Source: RGEC01 sp964475595 | Lineage (GTDB): Bacteria; Bacteroidota; Bacteroidia; NS11-12g; UBA955 | Length of the DNA stretch: 64,000 nt | Assembly (NCBI GenBank): GCA_964475595.1 | Contig: CAYYXG010000002.1 | Coordinates: 62,001 to 126,000, forward strand | Reading direction: 5' to 3' | Shown here: positions 1 to 9,190 of the stretch, piece by piece | How the letters are laid out: each line of letters begins with the position of its first letter | How positions within the stretch are numbered: the first letter of the stretch is position 1 | Translations under genes and position numbers: made by a program | Notes under the pieces: model-generated | The model's database searches: none | The model's input: the letters and a program-made list of their open reading frames with translations, nothing else | Told to the model about the DNA's origin: nothing

Positions 1-1
1 A

Positions 2-502
2 CTTACCGGTTTTGAGGCGTTCAAACAAAAGAAGCAAGAGGATAGAAACCTTACCCTTAAAGCAGAAAAAGGCAAGTCAGCAGAGCCCACGCAATCCGAG
101 ATAGCTTATGAGGAGCCGCCTGTAGAGTTGTTGCGAGTGTCTGAAGATAAGCACATTGATGAAGCACAGTTAAAACAACACTGGATTGACTTTAGCCAAA
201 CCGCAGGGGTGCGCGCCTCCAGTCTCATGAAAGCGTTGACGCCTGAACTGCAGGAAAACGAAGTTGTGGTTAAAGTGGCATCAGCCGCGCAACAGGACGC
301 TATAGAAGACATTCGTATAGATTTTGTGCGTTTCATTTCTCAAAAAACAAACGGACAAATACAGTCACTGCTCATCGAAAAAGGGGTTGCGGAAATCACA
401 GAAAGAAAGCCGTATACCGAAAAGGAAAAGCTGGAATACATGTTGTCCAAGAATCCGCAGTGGAAAGAGGTTATCGAAAAATTATCCCTTCGTCTGCCTT
501 AA
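2..502 (+). CDS. dnaX: DNA polymerase III subunit gamma/tau, C-terminal part (5' truncated by window edge)
   Basis: The frame is open from base 2 and ends at TAA 500-502, giving 166 visible residues; the start lies outside the window. A charged Lys/Glu-rich linker (about residues 10-45) leads into a folded C-terminal domain with the segment HWIDFSQTAG, a hydrophobic VVVKVAS strand and an ending resembling the NP-x3-L-x2-L tail common in Bacteroidota DnaX proteins. DnaX is the clamp-loader ATPase subunit; the visible part would be the tau tail that contacts other replisome parts. The ATPase and zinc-binding domains cannot be seen, so the call rests on the C-terminal pattern alone and is a family-level inference. 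Confidence 0.65.
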   Translation, partial: LTGFEAFKQKKQEDRNLTLKAEKGKSAEPTQSEIAYEEPPVELLRVSEDKHIDEAQLKQHWIDFSQTAGVRASSLMKALTPELQENEVVVKVASAAQQDAIEDIRIDFVRFISQKTNGQIQSLLIEKGVAEITERKPYTEKEKLEYMLSKNPQWKEVIEKLSLRLP

Positions 503-558
503 TGCCATTTTTAGCTATTTTCTGCTCATTTTGTGCATAAACCTTAGGGTTTCTTTTG

Positions 559-566
559 TTCCTTTG
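559..566 (+). promoter_or_regulatory. Possible -7 element of the proline dehydrogenase gene
   Basis: TTCCTTTG differs by one base from the Bacteroidota -7 consensus TAnnTTTG and ends 8 bases before the ATG at 575. TTTG at 530-533 could be the -33 element, but the spacing is long. Confidence 0.3.
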
Positions 567-574
567 CAGGTAGA

Positions 575-1747
575 ATGAATATGCAAAATTCACGGGTTGA
601 GTTTTCCAATACCGAAGTTGCATTCTCGCACATCTCAGATGCGGGTTTGAGTAAAGCCCGACTGCTTTTCAGGAGTTTTAATTTTCCGGCTTTGCTGACG
701 TTGGGACCTCCTTTGGCCAACGTAGCCATAAGTCTTGGTTTTAAGAATTTGATAAAAAAAACCATTTTTGAGCAGTTCTGTGGTGGAGAGGATATTGAAA
801 CCTGCGCGAAAACCATTCACAGGCTGGCCCAATCGAATATTGGAACCATACTGGATTATTCGGTGGAAGGAGAAGATAGTGAAGATAATTTTGATGCTAC
901 CTGCGCCGAAATCATTAAAACCATTGATGCTGCTGCAGATAATACCAATATCCCTTTTTCGGTATTTAAGACTACCGGCATTATTTCAATGAATTTGCTT
1001 GAAAAGAAGAGCAGTTCACAGGGGTTGTCTCAGGAAGAAGAAGCGGCCTGGCAGCGAGGGATAGCCCGCTTTCATAAAATTTGTGCCCATGCCGAGGAAA
1101 AACAAGTTCGGATTTTTGTGGATGCGGAAGAAAGTTGGATTCAGGATGCTATTGACCGCCTCGCCGAAGATGCAGCACGTCGTTATAATACCCGGCAAGC
1201 CATTGTTTTTAATACCATTCAGCTATATAGGCACGATCGGTTGGAATATCTAAAAGCGCAAATTGTAGATGCTACATGGTATCTGGGCTTTAAGCTGGTG
1301 CGAGGTGCGTACATGGAAAAAGAGCGGAAAAGAGCCCTGGAAATGGACTACATTGATCCTATTCAACCCAACAAAGAAGCGTCAGACAGGGATTACAATG
1401 AAGCTTTGAAACACTGCATTCATCACATCGAAAAAGTGAGCATTTGTGCAGGAACCCACAACGAAAACAGCAGTCGCTATCTGATGGAACTCATGGAAGA
1501 AAAGCAGCTTAACACAAGTGATGAAAGGGTATGGTTTAGTCAACTGCTGGGGATGAGTGATCATATTTCCTACAATCTTAGTCACGCCGGTTACAATGTA
1601 TGTAAGTATGTTCCTTATGGTCCGGTTAAATCGGTGATACCCTACTTAACCCGCAGAGCGCGCGAAAACAGCAGTGTTGCCGGACAAATGGGGCGAGAAC
1701 TGTCGTTGATTGAAACTGAAATCAAACGCAGAAAGGGGAAAATGTAA
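575..1747 (+). CDS. Proline dehydrogenase (monofunctional, FAD-dependent)
   Basis: Catalyses oxidation of proline to delta-1-pyrroline-5-carboxylate with FAD and feeds electrons to the quinone pool; first step of proline catabolism. The 390-residue length is normal for the long Bacteroidota/eukaryote-like monofunctional type. Family motifs are visible: LVRGAYMEKER near residue 240, GTHNENS near 291, and YLTRRARENSS near the C-terminus (about 349-359), which corresponds to the conserved Y-L-x-R-R-x-x-E-N substrate-binding segment. The start is ATG 575; a second ATG lies two codons downstream. It stands alone between dnaX and the cytochrome c maturation genes; no P5C dehydrogenase is in the window. 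Confidence 0.92.
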   Translation: MNMQNSRVEFSNTEVAFSHISDAGLSKARLLFRSFNFPALLTLGPPLANVAISLGFKNLIKKTIFEQFCGGEDIETCAKTIHRLAQSNIGTILDYSVEGEDSEDNFDATCAEIIKTIDAAADNTNIPFSVFKTTGIISMNLLEKKSSSQGLSQEEEAAWQRGIARFHKICAHAEEKQVRIFVDAEESWIQDAIDRLAEDAARRYNTRQAIVFNTIQLYRHDRLEYLKAQIVDATWYLGFKLVRGAYMEKERKRALEMDYIDPIQPNKEASDRDYNEALKHCIHHIEKVSICAGTHNENSSRYLMELMEEKQLNTSDERVWFSQLLGMSDHISYNLSHAGYNVCKYVPYGPVKSVIPYLTRRARENSSVAGQMGRELSLIETEIKRRKGKM

Positions 1748-1751
1748 TCCT

Positions 1752-2768
1752 ATGATGAAACATTGGTGGAAAATAGCATCCGTTATCCTATTGCTGGCGG
1801 TACTGGCAGGCGGATTGCTGGTGCCCCTTAAAACAGGTATTACCGGGGTAGACAAACTGAATATTGCTTCTGATACAACCACAATATTGCGCATAGATAT
1901 CTATAATCCCGGTGAAGCATTTAAACCTGAAAAGGCATTGCTGGGTGGCAAATACGGATTTCTTGCCTCTGAAATTTCCTACGATACAGGCGTATTGACA
2001 GCAGTATTTAATCCAAAGCTTGGCAAAAATGGACCGGAAGGAATGAGCAATTTATATGTATTGGCAAACGGACAGTGGATGGCATTCCCATCTGCAGTTT
2101 CTATTACCCGCTCAGCATCCGACACTGGTAGCAGCAATGCGGTAATGGTGGGAACGGAAGAGGTACAAACAACCGCCATTACATTTCCCAACAGGCCCAT
2201 TTTGAATGAGAGTATACGCAACCTGTTTTACCACGTTCCCATGTGGTTTAGCATGATTTTTCTATTGTTGGTTGCCGCGGTGTATTCTATAAAATATCTT
2301 ATCAATCCCAATCTGCTGTTTGACATGAGAAGCGATGCCCTCATCAGGGTGGCCATTCTGGTCGGTTTTCTGGGTTGTGCTACCGGTTCCGTTTGGGCCA
2401 GCGTCACCTGGGACAGCTGGTGGCCCCGAGATCCCAAGTTAAATGGTGTTGCTATTGGCATGCTCATGTATGGAGCTTACCTTTTGCTGCGGTCAGGCAT
2501 TGCTGACGATTACCAAAAGGCCCGTATCAGCGCTGTATACAACCTGTTTGTATTTCCTATTTTCATAGCACTGATTGTAATTATGCCCAAACTCAGTGGT
2601 GACAGTCTTCACCCGGGGGCAGGCGGAACGGTAGGTTTCAATCAATATGACCTGGACAATACCATGCGACTGTTTTTTTATCCGGCCGTACTGGGCTGGA
2701 TTTTGCTTTGCCTTTGGCTGGCATCGTTGCTTTACAGGTCCAATAAATTAAGGAATTATTCACACTAA
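1752..2768 (+). CDS. ccmC: Haem exporter/handler CcmC (CcsA/CcmC family) with an enlarged N-terminal periplasmic segment
   Basis: Membrane protein of cytochrome c maturation that presents haem to CcmE. The first helix (about residues 5-25) is followed by roughly 120 soluble residues, then the CcmC core. The core shows NLFYHVPMW near residue 160 (first haem-ligand His), a tryptophan-rich WWD-like stretch with WDSWWPRDPKLN around 218-230, and SLHPG near 285-290 (second His). At 338 residues it is clearly longer than the usual 220-250, because of the soluble segment between helix 1 and the conserved core. The start is ATG 1752 or 1755, 4 or 7 bases after the proline dehydrogenase stop. It is the first gene of ccmC-ccmD-ccmE-ccmF; ccmA and ccmB are not adjacent. 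Confidence 0.85.
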   Translation: MMKHWWKIASVILLLAVLAGGLLVPLKTGITGVDKLNIASDTTTILRIDIYNPGEAFKPEKALLGGKYGFLASEISYDTGVLTAVFNPKLGKNGPEGMSNLYVLANGQWMAFPSAVSITRSASDTGSSNAVMVGTEEVQTTAITFPNRPILNESIRNLFYHVPMWFSMIFLLLVAAVYSIKYLINPNLLFDMRSDALIRVAILVGFLGCATGSVWASVTWDSWWPRDPKLNGVAIGMLMYGAYLLLRSGIADDYQKARISAVYNLFVFPIFIALIVIMPKLSGDSLHPGAGGTVGFNQYDLDNTMRLFFYPAVLGWILLCLWLASLLYRSNKLRNYSH

Positions 2769-2771
2769 GAT

Positions 2772-2984
2772 ATGAAAAAAAAATCAATTATCCAAATGAT
2801 AATGTTGTTTTTGATGAGCATGGCAAGTCCCTTGCTGGCAGACAATAACCCCATGCGCGGAAATGCAAAATTTAATGTGGTGGCTGTTGTGCTGATCATC
2901 ATATTTGCAGGTGTGGTGGGTTATTTAATATACCTCGATAAGAAAATCACTCGGCTGGAGAGAGAAAAGGAAAAATTATCATGA
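2772..2984 (+). CDS. Small CcmD-like membrane protein
   Basis: A 70-residue protein with a cleavable-looking N-terminal hydrophobic segment ending MASPLLADN, one membrane helix (about 35-54, VVAVVLIIIFAGVVGYLIYL) and a charged cytoplasmic tail KKITRLEREKEKL. Size, topology and position between ccmC and ccmE match CcmD, which in studied systems helps release holo-CcmE from the CcmABC complex. The family has almost no conserved sequence, so the assignment is mainly positional. Its stop overlaps the ccmE start (ATGA at 2981). Confidence 0.6.
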   Translation: MKKKSIIQMIMLFLMSMASPLLADNNPMRGNAKFNVVAVVLIIIFAGVVGYLIYLDKKITRLEREKEKLS

Positions 2985-3379
2985 AACCGCTGCACATTAT
3001 TTTGTTAATCATGGCCGCAGTAGGTATTGGTGCTATTGTGAGTCTATATGGTAATTCAACCCAATACATTGCCTTCAAAGATGCACAAGAACTGGCGAAA
3101 GAAAATCCCGGTAAAGAGTATCATGTGGTTTGCACGTTGAATAAGCAAAAGCCCATTTTGTATAATCCCCAAAAAGATCCCAACTATCTGGAATTTTGGG
3201 CGGTTGACAGCTTGGGCAAAGAAATGAAAGTGATCTATGGAAAACCCAAGCCCCAGGATATGGAGAGAAGCCAAAAGATGGTGCTGATTGGTTATCAGGA
3301 GGCGGAGTATTTCAGGGCAAACTCCATACTCAGCAAATGCCCCAGTAAGTATAACGAAGAGCCGGTTAACAATCAATAA
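2981..3379 (+). CDS. ccmE: Cytochrome c maturation haem chaperone CcmE, Cys-type (CxxxY)
   Basis: Periplasmic haem chaperone tethered by an N-terminal helix (residues about 4-22) with an OB-fold domain, 132 residues. In the classical protein a histidine in an HxxxY motif binds haem covalently. Here the corresponding place reads CPSKY with Cys120 and Tyr124, i.e. CxxxY, with no histidine in the motif. CxxxY variants are known from Desulfovibrio and archaea, where they go with Ccm systems lacking CcmH and CcmG; neither is seen next to this operon. The gene overlaps the preceding one by 4 bases and is followed by ccmF after 3 bases. Confidence 0.88.
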   Translation: MKPLHIILLIMAAVGIGAIVSLYGNSTQYIAFKDAQELAKENPGKEYHVVCTLNKQKPILYNPQKDPNYLEFWAVDSLGKEMKVIYGKPKPQDMERSQKMVLIGYQEAEYFRANSILSKCPSKYNEEPVNNQ

Positions 3380-3382
3380 ACC

Positions 3383-6025
3383 GTGAATCAAATTCAATTC
3401 AATGGAGAAATGCTTTGGCCGGGCAACCTGGGCCAGTTCTTTATAGTACTTTGCACCGTTTCCTCACTGGGTGCAGCGTGGTATTATTTTAGGTCTGCCA
3501 ACAAAGACCTGGATCAGCATCGCTTGCTGGGTAGACGTTTATTTTACCTTCAGTCATTTTCCGTACTTGCCATTTTTAGCATTCTTTTCTGGATTATTTT
3601 CAAGCACCGGTATGAGTATTACTACGCCTGGCGGCACAGCAGCAATGCATTGCCGGTTTATTACATGATATCCTGTTTTTGGGAAGGACAGGAGGGGAGT
3701 TTTTTGCTGTGGATGTTCTGGAATGCAGCACTGGGCTTAATACTTACCCGAAAAGCCGGACAATGGGAAGCCCCGGTCATGGCGGTTATTTCCTTTATAC
3801 AACTGGGTCTCAGTACCATGCTGTTGGGCCTGGGACAGGGAACGGCAGACTGGGCGATTCATATTGGCAGCAGTCCATTTGATTTATTAAGAGAACAGCG
3901 ACCGGATTTTCTCCAGATTCCTGTGATGGGAACTGTGGGCGGACCTGCCAATTACCTACAGGTTTTTAAAGACGGTAATGGCCTTAACCAATTGCTTCAA
4001 AATTATTGGATGGTAATTCATCCGCCTACCCTGTTTCTGGGCTTTGCTACTGCTATGGTCCCCTTTGCCTACAGCATCGCCGGATTATGGAAAAATAATG
4101 ACCGTGGCTGGATAAACCCCGCTATCACCTGGAGTCTGGTATGTGTGGGAATCCTAGGGGCCGGTATCATCATGGGTGGATTCTGGGCCTACGAAAGTTT
4201 ATCTTTCGGCGGTTACTGGGCCTGGGATCCTGTGGAAAATGCCAGTTTAATGCCGTGGTTAATTATGGCATCGGCATCTCACATGCTGCTCATTTCTAAA
4301 AGCACAGGCCGCCATTTATTTACTGCTCATTTGCTGGTGCAATTAAGTTTCTGGCTGGTATTATATGCCACATTTCTCACTCGCAGCGGCATTTTGGGTG
4401 AAGCTAGCGTGCATTCGTTTACGGATTTAGGGCTCAGTGGGCAGCTCCTTATTCTACTTCTGTCCATCATGTTACTGAGTGTGCTGTCTGCATTGCAGAA
4501 ATCCCGTTGGCAATGGTCTGTTATTGGTGGCTTTATACTGCTGGTTTTGGTTTTCAGTTTGTTAACCTTATTCGGGGGCAAGAACCAACAGGCGCAACTG
4601 ACCTCGGTAATGAAATGGACCGGTGTGATTGTGTTTGCCGGAGTTTTTGGCCTGTTTATTTATACATTATACTCCAGAACCCGCACTGAACAGGACGATG
4701 AGCGATGGCTCAGCCGTGAACTTTGGATGTTTATAGGTGCCATGTTTCTCATTTTGTCTTTGGTGCAGGTGTTTTCTGCTACATCCATTCCCGTTTTCAA
4801 TAAATTATTTGGCTTTAACAAGGCCCCCGCAAAGCCCGAAGAGTATAATGCGTTTCAGCTTTGGCTGGCGATGCCGGTGATGTTGCTAATGTCCATCGGG
4901 CAGTACTTTCGTTGGCGTGATACGGATCCAAAAGTGCTAAAAAAGCAGCTTTTGCAGGTGGTTGTTGTCAGTCTGGTTCTCACCCTTTTGGTTAATCTTA
5001 ATTTTGGGATTAAAGAGCCCAAGTATCTAATTTTTCTGCTGTTTGGTGTGATGCTGTTCATTGCCAATGTATTGTATCTCAGACAACAGAGAAAACTGCA
5101 ATGGCTTGCCTGGGGCGGAAGTGTGGCACATGCAGGATTTGGCGTGCTGCTAGTGGGAGTGCTGGTTTCTTCTGTCAATCAAAAGATACTTACCTCATCG
5201 GAAGGCATTCGCTTTGCATCAGAACTCAACAAGGACGGTAAAGTGGATGAAAAGGCCGTGAAATTCAACAGGGAAAATGTGATTCTGTACCAGAATGAAC
5301 CGGTTAAAATGGGTGAGTTTATGGCTGTTTATCAATCTGTTTTGCAAGGCAAAGGCAATGACAGTATCGATAAATTTTATAAGGTATTTTTCTTCAAAAC
5401 CAATACGGACGGAACCCTGGCAGATAGCTTCACCCTATTGCCCAAAACCCAGAATAACCCCAAAATGGGTTTGCTGGCCGAACCAAGTACCCGACATTTC
5501 ATTCACCGTGATATTTTTACCCATGTCAATTATGAAAGCAGTCTTGAAAAAAAGGAGCCGTTCAGCGATTTCAAAGAATCGATAGCAGCCCCAGGAGAAA
5601 TATTTCTTACTGCTTCCGGTAAAGTGAAACTCAGAATTGACAGTGTAAAAAGATTTAATAGTGAAGATGGTGCCGCCGGGGTGGAACTGAGAATGACAGC
5701 AACCCGCTTGCAGGACAGTGCAGTGCTAAATCCTAAATTTGTGGTTGACTTGAGCCGGAATGATTTCTCCTCCATTCCTTCGCTGAGCTCTGAATTGGGT
5801 GTATTGGCTGACATTGTTAATATTGAAATCCCTGAACCCGGTCAGTCTGCCGATCAGGTAAGGTTCCTAATCAAAACAGGGGAGAGAAGTCCACAGAAAA
5901 ACTATATCGTAATCAAAGCCATTGAATTCCCCTGGATAAACCTTGTATGGGCGGGAACCATCATAATGGTGTTGGGCTTTGGCATGGCAGTAGCATACCG
6001 TATAAAACAAAATGCTGCCTCATAA
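3383..6025 (+). CDS. ccmF: Haem lyase CcmF (cytochrome c-type biogenesis)
   Basis: Polytopic membrane protein that attaches haem from CcmE to apocytochrome c. 880 residues with many membrane helices; the WWD haem-handling motif is seen as GGYWAWDPVENASLMPW around residues 276-292, with histidines in the HPPTLFLGF segment (near 213) and in SASHMLLISK just after it. The C-terminal third (about 600-850) is a large soluble periplasmic domain before a last helix, which makes it longer than the roughly 650-residue proteobacterial type. The start is GTG 3383, 3 bases after ccmE; the first ATG would cut residues before helix 1. The end overlaps the next gene by 14 bases. Confidence 0.93.
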   Translation: MNQIQFNGEMLWPGNLGQFFIVLCTVSSLGAAWYYFRSANKDLDQHRLLGRRLFYLQSFSVLAIFSILFWIIFKHRYEYYYAWRHSSNALPVYYMISCFWEGQEGSFLLWMFWNAALGLILTRKAGQWEAPVMAVISFIQLGLSTMLLGLGQGTADWAIHIGSSPFDLLREQRPDFLQIPVMGTVGGPANYLQVFKDGNGLNQLLQNYWMVIHPPTLFLGFATAMVPFAYSIAGLWKNNDRGWINPAITWSLVCVGILGAGIIMGGFWAYESLSFGGYWAWDPVENASLMPWLIMASASHMLLISKSTGRHLFTAHLLVQLSFWLVLYATFLTRSGILGEASVHSFTDLGLSGQLLILLLSIMLLSVLSALQKSRWQWSVIGGFILLVLVFSLLTLFGGKNQQAQLTSVMKWTGVIVFAGVFGLFIYTLYSRTRTEQDDERWLSRELWMFIGAMFLILSLVQVFSATSIPVFNKLFGFNKAPAKPEEYNAFQLWLAMPVMLLMSIGQYFRWRDTDPKVLKKQLLQVVVVSLVLTLLVNLNFGIKEPKYLIFLLFGVMLFIANVLYLRQQRKLQWLAWGGSVAHAGFGVLLVGVLVSSVNQKILTSSEGIRFASELNKDGKVDEKAVKFNRENVILYQNEPVKMGEFMAVYQSVLQGKGNDSIDKFYKVFFFKTNTDGTLADSFTLLPKTQNNPKMGLLAEPSTRHFIHRDIFTHVNYESSLEKKEPFSDFKESIAAPGEIFLTASGKVKLRIDSVKRFNSEDGAAGVELRMTATRLQDSAVLNPKFVVDLSRNDFSSIPSLSSELGVLADIVNIEIPEPGQSADQVRFLIKTGERSPQKNYIVIKAIEFPWINLVWAGTIIMVLGFGMAVAYRIKQNAAS

Positions 6026-6755
6026 GTGGTATATTGCAGGTACCGGAAATATGGGTACAGCCCTCAGCGAAGTGCTGCAGCGCAAAACCGATGTGATTTT
6101 TGCAGGATGGCTGAGTACTAATACCGATAAGCAATTATTTCATCCTGTTTATTCATTTACAGAATTTGCAGATCAGGAGGCAGGCGTATTTTTATGTATT
6201 CCCGATCGATTTATCGCATCGGCTGCAGCCTCATTAAAGCAGCGATTTTCAATGGTGGTTCATTGCAGTGGAATGCAGCCACTTCACGCCCATTGCGATG
6301 CCGTTTGCTGGCCTATGCAAACATTTTCTGCGCAGGTCCCTTCGGTTTGGACGGATGTTCCTGTTTTCATTGAATCACCCCTTATTGAAGTACAGCACTT
6401 TCTCCATTCATTATTTGAAAATATGGGTAGTATTCCCCAGGTTTGTTTGCAGGAACAGCGCCAAAATGCCCATCTGGCAGCAGTGATTGCCAATAATTTT
6501 AGCAATGCCATGTTTATGTTCGCGTCCACGGTGCTTGAAAACAAGGGAATGAACCCTGAATTATTATTGCCAATCATTACACAAACTGTTCAAAAGCTGC
6601 GGTCTGCGGGTATTAAAGATGCACAAACCGGTCCTGCAATACGGCATGATGCAGAAACCCTTGCCATGCAGGTGGAAATGCTGAAAAACGACCCGGATAT
6701 GCAGCATTTATATCGTGAAATATCTGACGCTATTCCTGTTTTGTTTAAAAAATAA
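6012..6755 (+). CDS. Rossmann-like / DUF2520 domain oxidoreductase
   Basis: 247 residues with an N-terminal nucleotide-binding pattern YIAGTGNMGTAL (about residues 7-18, GxGxxG type) and a helical C-terminal half that includes NAHLAAVIANNFSNAMF, typical of the DUF2520 dimerisation domain (6-phosphogluconate-dehydrogenase-like). The family resembles ProC and ketopantoate reductase, but its substrate is unknown. It overlaps the ccmF end by 14 bases, so it is co-transcribed; the link to cytochrome maturation is only positional. Confidence 0.8.
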   Translation: MLPHKWYIAGTGNMGTALSEVLQRKTDVIFAGWLSTNTDKQLFHPVYSFTEFADQEAGVFLCIPDRFIASAAASLKQRFSMVVHCSGMQPLHAHCDAVCWPMQTFSAQVPSVWTDVPVFIESPLIEVQHFLHSLFENMGSIPQVCLQEQRQNAHLAAVIANNFSNAMFMFASTVLENKGMNPELLLPIITQTVQKLRSAGIKDAQTGPAIRHDAETLAMQVEMLKNDPDMQHLYREISDAIPVLFKK

Positions 6756-6789
6756 TATACAAACATCACTTTTTGTTTAAATAATTTAT

Positions 6790-6797
6790 TACCTTTG
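6790..6797 (+). promoter_or_regulatory. -7 promoter element before the gene at 6825
   Basis: TACCTTTG matches TAnnTTTG exactly. TTTTG at 6771-6775 may be the -33 element. A leader of about 20 bases would follow. Confidence 0.55.
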
Positions 6798-6824
6798 ATA
6801 CGGTATTGATTATTGAACAGCAAC

Positions 6825-7163
6825 ATGGATACAACGGAAACGGTTGTTAAAATATCCCAGATTAAATTACTTGAATACAGGGGCATTGAAGTAGGATTGA
6901 ACCCAACAGATAAAAATCCCATTCATTTTTATGCACGTAGCGGCGAGGATTTGGCTATGGCCAGCATATACTTTCATCAAGGTATTTACAGTCGTACGGA
7001 GATTAGCAACATCGCGGGCGCCAATGCTTTGTCTGAAAAGAACAAAGAGCGTTTTCGGGTTATCATTGAAGAATATCTTTCAGAACTGGTAAGACAATGG
7101 ATAGACCATTTTATTTATGGTAAAACCATCCAAAGCGAAAAAATCCTAAAAAACCTCGAGTAA
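6825..7163 (+). CDS. Hypothetical protein, 112 residues
   Basis: I do not recognise a family. The product is soluble, without signal peptide or membrane helix, with a predicted beta-rich first half and a helical second half ending in a Lys/Glu-rich tail. It has its own promoter (TACCTTTG at 6790) and codon use like its neighbours, so it looks like a genuine gene. ATG 6825 is preferred over the in-frame TTG at 6813. It converges on the TonB receptor gene with 5 bases between the stops. Confidence 0.7.
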   Translation: MDTTETVVKISQIKLLEYRGIEVGLNPTDKNPIHFYARSGEDLAMASIYFHQGIYSRTEISNIAGANALSEKNKERFRVIIEEYLSELVRQWIDHFIYGKTIQSEKILKNLE

Positions 7164-7180
7164 CCCCGTTACTTTATTTT
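7159..7180. terminator. Possible weak bidirectional hairpin between convergent genes
   Basis: AGTAAC (7159-7164), spacer CCC, GTTACT (7168-7173) followed by TTATTTT. The stem is only 6 bp and includes the stop codon of the upstream gene. Confidence 0.3.
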
Positions 7181-9190
7181 CAACCGAAAGCCCATGTAGG
7201 CATTAATGCCATTTACCGGCCCCCATGCGTACGCTGCATCAAACCAGTTTTGCTGAGGATTAGAAGCTGAAAGCACCGGATTTTTTTGCACAACGTTCAA
7301 CAAATTTTCACCTCCGGCGTACCATTCCCATTTCTTGCCAAAATCTTTCCTCAATTGCAAATTCACTATGGTGTATGCGGGGCTCCAAGCGGGCATGCGT
7401 TCCTTCTCGGGAAGATTTAAGGTTATGGGCAGCCGTTTTGGGCTATTCCATTGCACGATGGCGTCCAGGTACCATTTTTTTCGATTTTTCATGCTCAATA
7501 CACCCACAAACCGGTGTTTGGATAATAAAGGTTGCTGCCTCATGCTACCACCCAGCAACAACATGTTTTCAATGAAACGGTAGCTCATCCGCAATTCTAC
7601 CCTTCTGTGGGGTTGTAGTTGTAAATCGGTTTGTACGGCATTGTAGCGGCTTTGGTCAATTTTCCCAATAATCAGTAATTCCGGATTTTGGTCCCGGTCA
7701 GCGGCCACCAGATGAAGGAATCGGGTGTGGAATGCATCAGCGATGAATTTGGCCGGATAGCCAAACAGGGTAAATGGCAGTGTGAGACTTACACCGGTGT
7801 TGATTGCATCCTCCCGCAGTTGTCCATAGGCGCCGGGATTATTATAGTTTTTAATGCTGATATTACGGTTGCTGATAAACAATGGTAAATGTTCTGCCAA
7901 AACCCAGGGAGTTCTTACCCCCCTGCCCATTTGAAAATGCAACATTTTACCCGCTTCATCGATCTCCCATTTGGCATGGATTCTGGGCGTAATAAGCCAT
8001 CCATACAAGTTGTTATAATCGGATCTGACTCCCAGTACCAGGCTGCTATGCCCTGCCTTAAACACCCATTCTGAAAAAGCTCCCCAGTTCTGTTCATTCC
8101 TGAATGGATTAAACAGGTTTTCTCCAGAATCTTTGAGGGATTCAGAAACGTTATCAATGGCAATGCTTATACCACTTCTTGTACTGATGGGATTTTTATC
8201 CGGGGATGCATAGGTTGCGCTGTAATACACACTCTTTTGCTGCCCCTCGTATCTTCGGTCACGAAGATTGTTGAGTAGTGCCTGAGTATTCTGTTGATTG
8301 AAATGCAATATCTGACCAATACTTCGGCTTGCATCTTTGTTTAAAAAGATACCAAACTTAGCCCAGACATCTGTTTTTACTTCCTTCATGGTAAAGTGGA
8401 ATACGTTTGCTTTTGGCTCTTCATGCATGAAATAATGCAGGTCGCCGCCTTTTCTTTCATCATTCACATGGGTAAAACCAATTAGCCACTCATTTTTGTC
8501 GTTATACCTGGAAATTTGATTACCCAGAAAAATGCGATTGGAGAGGGGCATGTCGGTGAAGCCGTCACCACCAAAATCCATGGTTTTCCACTGTCCGCCA
8601 TAATGCAGGAAGCTATGGCTGAAGGTTCTGTGGTTGATTCGCTGCTTGATGATGGTATTTACCTCGCCCCGCCATTGATTGTTGATATACGCATTCAGGA
8701 ATAATCTGGGCTCGGTTGGTTCATGTTTAAGCGCGTAATTAATCCCGCCGGTCAATCCCTCAAAACCCTCTGAAACGCTGCCTGTGCCTTTGGCAAGATG
8801 CACCGCAGATACCATAGGTCCAGGAATATGACTAAGCCCGGTGAGTATAGATAAGCCCCGAACCGTGGGCATGTTTGACTGGCTCATTTGCACATATTTT
8901 CCGGCCAGTCCCAACATTTCAATTTGCCGTATTCCACTAACCCCATCTGCATTGCTCACTTCCAGGGTATTGGTGGTTTCAAAACTTTCACTCAGCGTGC
9001 AGCAGGCAGCTTTTTTAAACTCATTTTCAGTGAGAATTTCCGATTTCTGAATGCCTTTGCCGCTAATAACCCCTTTTTTGTCACCGGTGATTTCTACCTG
9101 GTTTTTGGGAACAGTAGTATCTTTTTGGGCGAGTAATGGGGTTGCACTGAGCATGGCGAAAGTGAAAAACAATCCACTTAGTCGTCGCAT
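7169..9190 (-). CDS. TonB-dependent outer-membrane receptor, probable copper/heavy-metal uptake
   Basis: 673 residues with a signal peptide ending ATPLLAQ, a plug domain (about 35-160) and a beta-barrel ending GFRLKIK. It lacks the N-terminal carboxypeptidase-like domain of SusC-type receptors. The plug starts with the conserved ACCTLSESFETTN segment, whose paired cysteines (KKAACC) recur in the receptor group that travels with HMA and HYC_CC_PP proteins. The start ATG 9190 overlaps the HMA gene by 13 bases, so the two are translated together. Metal type (copper most likely) is inferred from the neighbours, not from the barrel. Confidence 0.85.
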   Translation of the reverse strand: MRRLSGLFFTFAMLSATPLLAQKDTTVPKNQVEITGDKKGVISGKGIQKSEILTENEFKKAACCTLSESFETTNTLEVSNADGVSGIRQIEMLGLAGKYVQMSQSNMPTVRGLSILTGLSHIPGPMVSAVHLAKGTGSVSEGFEGLTGGINYALKHEPTEPRLFLNAYINNQWRGEVNTIIKQRINHRTFSHSFLHYGGQWKTMDFGGDGFTDMPLSNRIFLGNQISRYNDKNEWLIGFTHVNDERKGGDLHYFMHEEPKANVFHFTMKEVKTDVWAKFGIFLNKDASRSIGQILHFNQQNTQALLNNLRDRRYEGQQKSVYYSATYASPDKNPISTRSGISIAIDNVSESLKDSGENLFNPFRNEQNWGAFSEWVFKAGHSSLVLGVRSDYNNLYGWLITPRIHAKWEIDEAGKMLHFQMGRGVRTPWVLAEHLPLFISNRNISIKNYNNPGAYGQLREDAINTGVSLTLPFTLFGYPAKFIADAFHTRFLHLVAADRDQNPELLIIGKIDQSRYNAVQTDLQLQPHRRVELRMSYRFIENMLLLGGSMRQQPLLSKHRFVGVLSMKNRKKWYLDAIVQWNSPKRLPITLNLPEKERMPAWSPAYTIVNLQLRKDFGKKWEWYAGGENLLNVVQKNPVLSASNPQQNWFDAAYAWGPVNGINAYMGFRLKIK

